A stretch of DNA of 24,651 nt from a virus. The notes beneath the pieces were generated by a model. That model did no database searches, was not told the DNA's origin, and was given only the letters and a program-made list of their open reading frames with translations. Shown here piece by piece: positions 1 through 4,263 of this stretch (position 1 is the stretch's first letter; every line of letters begins with the position of its first letter). The position numbers and the translations under genes were made by a program. The DNA lies in IMG/VR virus record IMGVR_UViG_3300008448_009629, positions 1 to 24,651 of that record; one strand, given 5' to 3'.

Positions 1-10
1 GCCGCTATCA

Positions 11-36
11 CTGCCGACTAGTCGCCTAGTGGGCAG
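11..36 (-). promoter_or_regulatory. Hairpin with GNRA-type loop after the last left-arm gene
   Basis: On the - strand the RNA would pair CTGCC with GGCAG and ACTAG with CTAGT, separated by one C-C mismatch, around a GCGA loop, which fits the stable GNRA tetraloop class. It starts about ten bases after the stop codon of the 84-residue gene. There is no T run after it, so it is not a classical intrinsic terminator. A 3' end stabiliser or an intercistronic element before a further gene beyond the window is possible. The pairing is seen; the role is inferred. Confidence 0.45.
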
Positions 37-46
37 GGTAGAGGGA

Positions 47-301
47 TTAACCGCGCGGGTTCCGCTTCAACGCTTCAACGAAGCGAGCGACCAAGTCCAT
101 GTCATCCGTCTCGACGCAGAAACCGTGCGATACCGTCGCGAAGTTTCCAAAAAACTTCGTGAAGTATTCAAAGCGTGGGGACTGCGCAACATAAGGCGCA
201 AGTGACGGCCGCAGTGGTTCCGTTTCGAGTAGGTGGAAAAGTTCGTCGAGCGAGTCGGAGCTTTTCCACCCTCCTCCGTTCCAATGTATGATCGTTCCCA
301 T
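47..301 (-). CDS. Small hypothetical protein, last left-arm gene in window
   Basis: An 84-residue protein of unknown function. It has an aromatic-rich middle (PRFEYFTKFFGNFATVSHGF) and an acidic then helical C-terminal end (DDMDLVARFVEALKRN). No signal peptide or membrane segment is visible. The start is set by the stop of the upstream gene: the two share one base in a TAATG arrangement, which usually means translational coupling. A modest GGA lies just upstream. I do not recognise a family. Its place at the end of a run of six small same-strand genes suggests an early or accessory phage gene, but nothing in the sequence gives a function. Confidence 0.65.
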   Translation of the reverse strand: MGTIIHWNGGGWKSSDSLDELFHLLETEPLRPSLAPYVAQSPRFEYFTKFFGNFATVSHGFCVETDDMDLVARFVEALKRNPRG

Positions 302-534
302 TATCGTTCCAATCTCACGAGTTGACGTGTTTTTTTGTACTCTGACGGTGTTACGTTAACTTCCAGCATCCATCGCGACAGCGCGTCACGGTATTCCTGG
401 GGGATAGCCCCATACCCGGAATATCCTTCGTCGATCCATTCAACTGGGCGCCCCTCTGGGCTGAGTCTAACCCAAGCCCTGCGAGGGTTCCCGCTGCGGT
501 CGTTAGTCGTGCGAATTCGGACTAGTATCGTCAT
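301..534 (-). CDS. Small hypothetical protein
   Basis: A 77-residue basic protein of unknown function. The first half looks like a small beta fold (MTILVRIRTT, then RRAWVRLSPEGRPVEWIDEGY) and the second half is helical (IPQEYRDALSRWMLEVN) with a charged tail. The start is well supported by TGAAAGGA about nine bases upstream, the same ribosome site used by several genes in this window. It overlaps the next gene by one base (TAATG). A hairpin lies in the 41-base gap between it and the preceding gene. I do not recognise a family and assign no function. Confidence 0.7.
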   Translation of the reverse strand: MTILVRIRTTNDRSGNPRRAWVRLSPEGRPVEWIDEGYSGYGAIPQEYRDALSRWMLEVNVTPSEYKKTRQLVRLER

Positions 535-554
535 GATGCTTTCCTTTCAGTGAA

Positions 555-569
555 GCGCGCTAGGCGCGC
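555..569 (-). promoter_or_regulatory. Intercistronic GCGCGC hairpin
   Basis: GCGCGC, a three-base spacer and GCGCGC form a short, very GC-rich inverted repeat between the stop of the 576-809 gene and the ribosome site of the 301-534 gene. In the - strand transcript it is followed by TTCACTGAAAGGA, nearly the same sequence that follows the hairpin at 1406-1425 (TTCATTGAAAGGA). The shared placement suggests a repeated junction design in this operon. A near copy (GCGCGC-TTG-GCGCGC) occurs at 1909-1923. The stem is short and self-complementary, so the confidence is modest. Confidence 0.4.
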
Positions 570-575
570 GGTGAA

Positions 576-809
576 TCAGGGGGTGACGCGGCGAAGCTTG
601 CGCGCAGCAGCGAGCGGCGCCGCCCCGTCGCAGTATAGCTCCCAGGTCGCGCGGTGGACGTCACGCCGTCCGGCGTACTGGCACGAGCCCCAGCCGAGGC
701 GATCTAGGTGCGCGCTCACGCGCTCGCACCATGTCGCCCACCGGCGATCCTCGGCGTCGCCGGCGCCGGTGTATAGGTCAGACATGATGTGATGCACTGA
801 TCGGCTCAT
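576..809 (-). CDS. Small hypothetical protein
   Basis: A 77-residue protein with several Trp, Arg and Cys residues (RRWATWCERV, then LDRLGWGSCQYAGRRDVHRA) and a basic helical end. Two cysteines (in ATWCERV and WGSCQY) plus one near the C-terminus are not spaced like a standard zinc finger. The start overlaps the stop of the upstream gene as ATGA, a coupling arrangement, so this start is preferred although the local ribosome site is only a G run (GGGG) about eleven bases before. Family and role are not recognised. Confidence 0.65.
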   Translation of the reverse strand: MSRSVHHIMSDLYTGAGDAEDRRWATWCERVSAHLDRLGWGSCQYAGRRDVHRATWELYCDGAAPLAAARKLRRVTP

Positions 810-1015
810 GGCGATACCCCGTAGGCGAGCGCCAGAACGGCACCTAGGAGCGCGCTTCCAACGTAGGGAGCCGCTAGGCTAGCCACGCGAGCCGCGAGGC
901 TCGCTACGGGGCTGCTAGGCGCCGCGATGGGGGCGCGCAGTGCGCGGGCGATGCCCGGCGAGTAGGTACCGGCGTCTAGGCGCGCGGCGATCGAGGTGTA
1001 GACAATGTGGGTCAT
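806..1015 (-). CDS. Small Ala-rich hypothetical protein, possible C-terminal membrane segment
   Basis: A 69-residue protein rich in Ala, Ser and Leu. A heptad-like direct repeat, VASLAAR then VASLAAP, occupies roughly residues 37-50, and the C-terminal part (VGSALLGAVLALAYG) is hydrophobic and long enough for one membrane helix. The repeat is mirrored in the DNA by a perfect 7-base inverted repeat at 887-904. The start follows GAAAGG and a run of seven or more C on the coding strand. It overlaps the next gene as ATGA. A small membrane protein such as a holin or superinfection factor is conceivable but unsupported; simple composition lowers certainty. Confidence 0.55.
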   Translation of the reverse strand: MTHIVYTSIAARLDAGTYSPGIARALRAPIAAPSSPVASLAARVASLAAPYVGSALLGAVLALAYGVSP

Positions 1016-1041
1016 GGGGGGGGCCTTTCTGGGTCAGGGAA

Positions 1042-1063
1042 GGGGGAGCCCGTAGGCTCCCCC
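1042..1063 (-). promoter_or_regulatory. Intercistronic hairpin with UACG tetraloop
   Basis: A perfect 9-base inverted repeat. In the - strand transcript it reads GGGGGAGCC, loop UACG, GGCUCCCCC. The loop with its C-G closing pair matches the very stable cUNCGg tetraloop class. It lies between the stop of the 1076-1384 gene and the GAAAGG site of the 806-1015 gene. It is followed by TTCCCTG, not a T run, so termination by the usual mechanism is unlikely. It may protect or separate gene messages. Pairing and loop are seen; the role is inferred. Confidence 0.6.
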
Positions 1064-1075
1064 GTAGAGAGATGG

Positions 1076-1384
1076 TCAGCGAAACTCGACGAGCCGCGCC
1101 ACGTCACTAGCGCCGCGATTACGGAGTGCGGCGAAGACCGCAAGGCGGTCGGACTCGGACGTGCACTCGCCGCGTAGCAAATACATGGCAGCCTCAAAGC
1201 TGTCCCTGTGCTTACGGCAACGGCGCGAAGCCCGCGTGTACTCGTGGTACAGCGTCTCGTCGCCGTCATCCTCGAACCATGCGTCAAAGGCGTCGGATTC
1301 ACGCTTTTTCGCCTCCAGCAGCTCGGATCCGACAGCGAGCACATAGTCAGCGAGTATATGGAAGGCAGTTGGGCTGATGGTCAT
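1076..1384 (-). CDS. Small acidic helical hypothetical protein
   Basis: A 102-residue protein, mostly predicted helix by eye: an N-terminal helix (FHILADYVLAVGSELLEAKK), an acidic stretch (FDAWFEDDGDETLYHEY), a basic patch (RASRRCRKHRDS) and two more helical stretches. Function not recognised. The start is supported by GAAAGGACTCTGACC directly before ATG, almost identical to the leader of the 1436-1663 gene, so the two genes share a translation-start cassette. An alternative longer reading frame at 1012-1344 on the same strand is a shadow. Both flanking gaps contain a related GGGGGAGC hairpin. Confidence 0.72.
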   Translation of the reverse strand: MTISPTAFHILADYVLAVGSELLEAKKRESDAFDAWFEDDGDETLYHEYTRASRRCRKHRDSFEAAMYLLRGECTSESDRLAVFAALRNRGASDVARLVEFR

Positions 1385-1405
1385 GGTCAGAGTCCTTTCA
1401 ATGAA

Positions 1406-1425
1406 GGGGGAGCCGCAGCTCCCCC
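1406..1425 (-). promoter_or_regulatory. Intercistronic hairpin with UGCG tetraloop
   Basis: A perfect 8-base inverted repeat. The - strand RNA reads GGGGGAGC, loop UGCG, GCUCCCCC, again a cUNCGg-type tetraloop. It sits between the stop of the 1436-1663 gene and the GAAAGGA site of the 1076-1384 gene. The stem is the same as at 1042-1063, but one base pair is missing and the loop base differs, which keeps the structural class. CGCTGACCATC precedes both hairpins on the - strand. Copying of a junction cassette or selection on the structure are the likely explanations. Confidence 0.6.
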
Positions 1426-1435
1426 GATGGGATGG

Positions 1436-1663
1436 TCAGCGGGAAGACGCGGCGTTTGCAGCCGACCACGCCTCGTCACGCCGCGCACGAGCCTCGTGCA
1501 ACGCCTTACGGACTCGGGCAATCTCACGGGAGAGGGCGACCCTGACAGCGGGGTCCGTCGAGTCGCAAAATGCGAACGTGAGCCTAAGGAGAGCGTCTAG
1601 GAGCGCATCGGACTCGTCGGACATCGCAAGGAATCGGCCCCAGGCTTTGGCAGTCTTCGTCAT
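1436..1663 (-). CDS. Small helical hypothetical protein, first left-arm gene
   Basis: A 75-residue protein, predicted helical throughout, with an acidic and hydrophobic front half (SDESDALLDALLRLTFAF) and an Arg/Ala-rich back half (SREIARVRKALHEARARRD) that could form a coiled coil. I chose the ATG at 1663 because GAGAGGACTCTGACG lies directly upstream and matches the leader of the next gene; a longer version starting at 1729 would add 22 residues but has a weaker CAGGG site. It is the first gene after the divergent control region. No family recognised; a small regulator or host-directed early protein is possible from position only. Confidence 0.65.
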   Translation of the reverse strand: MTKTAKAWGRFLAMSDESDALLDALLRLTFAFCDSTDPAVRVALSREIARVRKALHEARARRDEAWSAANAASSR

Positions 1664-1777
1664 CGTCAGAGTCCTCTCAGGTAGCGGCGTCTCGCCGGTG
1701 TGGTCAACCCACGAGTGACGTTCTCTCATGCCCTGGCAGACGACGCAAGAGAAAAAGAGAGAGAGTCAGCGTTTTCC

Positions 1778-1805
1778 TACAGTAGACAGGAAAAAGCCTG
1801 GTCAA
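1778..1805 (-). promoter_or_regulatory. Candidate leftward sigma70-like promoter
   Basis: On the - strand TTGACC (1805-1800) is followed after 16 bases by TACTGT (1783-1778), a good -35 but only a half-matched -10. It would transcribe the left operon, with the first gene starting about 110 bases downstream. A small inverted repeat, TTTTCCT and AGGAAAA (1771-1777 and 1787-1793), overlaps the -10 side and could be a control site. The hexamers are seen directly; promoter activity is inferred. Confidence 0.3.
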
Positions 1806-1817
1806 AAAAAGACCATC

Positions 1818-1847
1818 TTGACAGGGTAAGTTATCGTATGGTCTATA
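1818..1847 (+). promoter_or_regulatory. Candidate rightward sigma70-like promoter
   Basis: A perfect TTGACA at 1818-1823 is followed by an AT-rich block; TCTATA at 1842-1847 gives an 18-base spacer, and TATATA follows at 1844. Its -35 box lies 12 bases from the -35 of the leftward candidate, and the two boxes form an inverted repeat (GTCAA at 1801-1805, TTGAC at 1818-1822). A transcript from here would begin inside or just after the long hairpin at 1839-1888 and run toward the terminase gene. The -10 match is weak. Confidence 0.35.
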
Positions 1848-2087
1848 TATTCCCGTAGGCCTTGGCCGTAGGGAATATGTAGAGACCAGCTGGCGTAGCT
1901 CTGTATATGCGCGCTTGGCGCGCTTCCCTTGGAAAGTACCTGACTAGACGCACCCCCGTTAGGCGGGGTGCGTAGTCAGTAGCGGTACTCTTGAGCGGTG
2001 ATGGGAGGGATACCGTATGTGTGCATAATGAGCGAAGACAAGCCATTGGCTTGGCTGAGCGTAGATACATCCATGTACTGCTACGCT
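1839..2087. other. Run of strong inverted repeats upstream of the terminase gene (candidate structured RNA or origin)
   Basis: Five foldback elements follow each other. First, 1839-1888: about 21 base pairs including GGTCT/AGACC and ATATTCCC/GGGAATAT, with small bulges and a CTTG loop. Second, 1909-1923: GCGCGC-TTG-GCGCGC. Third, 1935-1989: AGTACC/GGTACT outside, then CTGACTA/TAGTCAG, then CGCACCCC/GGGGTGCG, with short bulges. Fourth, 2039-2053: CAAGCC-ATT-GGCTTG. Fifth, 2058-2087: AGCGTAG/CTACGCT with an inner TACAT/ATGTA. No convincing reading frame covers them, and none is followed by a T run. The inverted repeats are seen directly. Whether they act as RNA, as replication origin hairpins or as protein sites is not known. 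Confidence 0.45.
2011..2019 (-). promoter_or_regulatory. Reverse-oriented operator-like half site
   Basis: TACCGTATG is the reverse complement of the ACGGTA element found four times on the + strand at 2101-2236, differing at the last base of the TATACGGTA core. It lies between the third and fourth hairpins of the control region. Given one partial site, chance occurrence is possible. Confidence 0.25.
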
Positions 2088-2100
2088 ACAGTTCTCGTAT

Positions 2101-2236
2101 GTATACGGTACAATGGTAGATAACGTATATACGGTACATAGAGTACATACTGTACAAGGATAGAAGCGATACTGTATATACGGTAGTTAGATATGATAGA
2201 TAGCTGTATGAGGTATAGGTATAGGTATATACGGTA
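2101..2236 (+). repeat. Cluster of four operator-like repeats, core TATACGGTA
   Basis: TATACGGTA occurs exactly at 2102-2110, 2128-2136, 2177-2185 and 2228-2236. Three copies share the longer GTATATACGGTA, whose GTATATAC core is a perfect palindrome; the copy near 2174 extends to an imperfect dyad ACTGTATATACGGT. A related dyad GTACATACTGTAC lies at 2143-2155. Successive copies are 26, 49 and 51 bases apart. The block is much more AT-rich than its surroundings. Repeated palindromic sites between divergent operons are typical of repressor operators or of promoters for a phage-encoded polymerase; the sequence cannot decide which. Confidence 0.6.
2212..2229 (+). repeat. Tandem GGTATA repeat (3 copies)
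   Basis: Three exact head-to-tail copies of GGTATA run directly into the fourth TATACGGTA site. Such hexamer runs can be slippage products or iteron-like binding sites. It is short, so no function is assigned. Confidence 0.5.
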
Positions 2237-2280
2237 ACTACCTCGAGCTGGCTGCTGTCTGGCTTGTAGGAGGAGGGGGT

Positions 2281-2316
2281 ATGTGTGACAGCGGTAGGAG
2301 GGGGGCTATGGCCTAA
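2281..2316 (+). CDS. Candidate 11-codon leader minicistron upstream of terminase
   Basis: A short frame MCDSGRRGAMA with an unusually strong ribosome site: GGAGGAGGGGG at 2269-2279 ends just before the ATG. A second purine run (GTAGGAGGGGGG at 2294-2305) lies inside it, ahead of an internal ATG-GCC-TAA. The terminase gene starts about 60 bases later with no clear ribosome site. The frame could be a regulatory leader peptide, the remains of a lost gene, or a purine-rich sequence with another role. Its size makes a chance frame quite possible. Confidence 0.25.
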   Translation: MCDSGRRGAMA

Positions 2317-2378
2317 CCCTTCTTCTCTAAACCCTACCATATGGCCTTCTACTGTTTGTGACGTGCTACTATGCGGGT

Positions 2379-4013
2379 ATGGCATACGAGCAGGACAAGA
2401 GGCGTACGGCGGTAGAGGGGAAGCAGGCTGAGAGGCTTGTGGGGTTGAAGCGAGCCATTGCTCGTGAGCTTGAGGACAAGCGGGTTAGGCTGGGTACGCT
2501 GGAGGAGCTGTTGACGCACCCGATGGGGTTTGGGCTGACGACGGCGAGTGTGGTGCAGAGGGCCATCATGCGGTGTGCGGACGGGAGGGAGCTTGGAGAG
2601 CTGTGGGGGCATCCTGCGGTGGTGAGGGCGTTTGGCGGGATGGAGCCACGGTTTGAGGGCAAGCCGAAGGAGATGGCCATCCTGAGTGCTATTCGTTGTG
2701 GCAAGAGCTTGATGGCTGCTTGCATGGCGGTGCATTGGACGCAGGTATGTGCGCTTGAGCACCTTGGGCCTGGGGAGGTGCCCAGGGTGAGCATCGTCAG
2801 CATCAACAAGGACTTGGCCGAGGTTATCTTCGGGCACATTGTTGGGCGTGTGATGTCGAGCCCTGTACTTAAGGGCTTGGTGATGGAAGACCCGACGACG
2901 GACGAGCTAGTGTTGCGGCATCCCTCTGGTCGCCCCGTACAGATTAAGGTGGTAGCCGGGTCGAGGAGTGGTCAGACGCTTGTGGCTCGCTGGAGTGCTG
3001 GAGCCATCTTTGACGAGTTTCCTCGCATGCTCGGGGAGGGGGAAGCGGTGGTGAACTGGGACGACATGCGGAAGGCCGTTCTCTTCCGTATCTGCCCTGG
3101 CAGCCAGGTGGTGAGCATTGGCTCCCCATGGGCACCCTTTGGGCCTGCGTATACGGTAGTGAAAGAGTATTACGGGGCACCGTCAAGGAACATCGTGGTG
3201 GTCAAGGCTCCTGGTTGGGACTTGAACCCGGTGCTGTGGACCCCGCAGGCGGTGCGGGAGGCGGAGGAGAAAGACCCGCAGGCGTTCCGTACCGATGTGG
3301 CTGCGGAGTTTGCCCAGCCTGAAGAGTCTCTCCTGAGCCAAGACTCGCTCGATGCGGCTACCCGTCCAGCTCCGCTTATCGACCCTCCCAAGCCTGGGGT
3401 GCAGTACTCGGCGGCCATCGACCCTGCTACGCGAGGCAACGCATGGACCCTCATCATTGCCTGCCAGGAGGGCGATAAGAGGCGGGTGGTGCTGAGCAAG
3501 CAGTGGGTAGGCTCGGCTGCTGCCCCGCTGCGTCCTGGGGCCATCCTGGAGGAAGTGGCGAGGCTTTGCCGAGCTTACCGGGTGTCGGTGCTCGACTCAG
3601 ACCAGTACTACGGCGACGCCCTCAGAGACCTGGCTGCTCAGCAGAAGCTCGTGCTCATCGTCCATGCCTGGAACGAACGAGAGAAGCTCTCGAAGTTCCT
3701 CGCCATCAAGACCATGTTCGAGCAGGGCATGGTCGAGATTCCCGCAGACCCGCTGCTCAGGTCTGACCTTGGCCGCGTGAAGAAGGTGCTCAAGGGCAGC
3801 GGCGCTAGCATCAACCTCCCGCGCACCTCAGACGGCCGCCACTGCGACTACGCCCCCTGCCTTGCCATGGCCCTCGCTCGCTACTGGCAGAACGAGGATG
3901 ACGTGAAGGAGGCCCAAGGCGAGCTTGCCAAGATGGGCGAGGAGGAGCGCAGCATCCTCAAACGCATCATCGACAGGTCGAAACCTCAAGATGGTTGGGG
4001 CTACTCCTGGTAG
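2379..4013 (+). CDS. terL: Terminase large subunit (DNA packaging ATPase and nuclease)
   Basis: This protein (544 residues from the ATG at 2379; a GTG at 2358 would give 551) powers DNA translocation into the procapsid and cuts the concatemer. The ATPase half shows a Walker A-like SAIRCGKS (Lys109), a Walker B AIFDE (Asp212, Glu213) and a coupling motif SIGSPW (246-251). The nuclease half shows the expected acidic triad sites: AAIDPA (Asp348), LDSDQYYGD (Asp406, Asp408) and HCDYAP (Asp490). The length is normal for the family. Neither start has a good ribosome site, so the start is uncertain. No small terminase subunit precedes it; instead there is a long structured noncoding region. The TATACGGTA sequence also occurs inside the gene at 3150-3158. 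Confidence 0.93.
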   Translation: MAYEQDKRRTAVEGKQAERLVGLKRAIARELEDKRVRLGTLEELLTHPMGFGLTTASVVQRAIMRCADGRELGELWGHPAVVRAFGGMEPRFEGKPKEMAILSAIRCGKSLMAACMAVHWTQVCALEHLGPGEVPRVSIVSINKDLAEVIFGHIVGRVMSSPVLKGLVMEDPTTDELVLRHPSGRPVQIKVVAGSRSGQTLVARWSAGAIFDEFPRMLGEGEAVVNWDDMRKAVLFRICPGSQVVSIGSPWAPFGPAYTVVKEYYGAPSRNIVVVKAPGWDLNPVLWTPQAVREAEEKDPQAFRTDVAAEFAQPEESLLSQDSLDAATRPAPLIDPPKPGVQYSAAIDPATRGNAWTLIIACQEGDKRRVVLSKQWVGSAAAPLRPGAILEEVARLCRAYRVSVLDSDQYYGDALRDLAAQQKLVLIVHAWNEREKLSKFLAIKTMFEQGMVEIPADPLLRSDLGRVKKVLKGSGASINLPRTSDGRHCDYAPCLAMALARYWQNEDDVKEAQGELAKMGEEERSILKRIIDRSKPQDGWGYSW

Positions 4014-4263
4014 TTGACTGTCACTCAAAAACGTGATACCGAGGGTACAGTTCACGAACGCCCTGCGTTGATGAAGCGCCTCCAGCGGCAGCTCCTCCAG
4101 GGCCTTCTCCTGAGCTAAGGTAAAAGTTTTTTGCTTCTCTCTCTCTTGATAGAGAGGTTAAGCAAATTCCAAGTCCTTCCTTTGATGGCTTCTTCTAAGC
4201 GAGTGGTGATGCTTATGAAAAAGTTATTGACGGTAGTACGAAATAGGTAAATCAGTATGCTCG
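4014..4263 (+). other. Gap between terminase and portal with hairpin and late-promoter candidates
   Basis: About 250 bases lack a convincing gene, unusual inside this tightly packed operon. A hairpin lies at 4133-4163: GCTT/AAGC outside and CTCTCT-TGAT-AGAGAG inside, preceded by a T6 run (4127-4132). TTGACGGTAGT at 4226-4236 shares ACGGTAGT with the operator region (2180-2187) and with 3152-3159 inside terL, and could be a promoter or regulator site for the capsid genes. Tiny frames at 4071-4118 (15 residues) and 4185-4250 (21 residues) lack ribosome sites. The gap probably holds a control element that separates packaging from structural expression; this is inference. Confidence 0.4.

Noticed and set aside
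1042-1425. Intrinsic terminators in the left operon
   Set aside because: The hairpins are followed by TTCCCTG or TTCATTG, not by a T run, so only a regulatory label was kept.
1840-1990. Possible tRNA or tRNA-like gene among the hairpins
   Set aside because: No cloverleaf with a T-arm GTTCGA-like sequence or CCA end could be drawn; the stems are long and nested instead.
1843-2070. A 75-residue - strand frame in the control region
   Set aside because: It runs through the strong inverted repeats, has no convincing ribosome site and no protein-like pattern.
2101-2236. CRISPR-like array
   Set aside because: The repeated unit is only 9-12 bases with irregular spacing and there are no spacers of constant size or cas genes.
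2086-2385. A 99-residue - strand frame rich in Tyr, Ser and Thr
   Set aside because: It is the translation of the TATACGGTA/GGTATA repeat block, is low in complexity, and overlaps the minicistron and terL start. It is not a gene.
4185-4250. A 21-codon frame upstream of the portal
   Set aside because: There is no ribosome site, and its sequence has no protein-like pattern; it is only mentioned in the gap entry.
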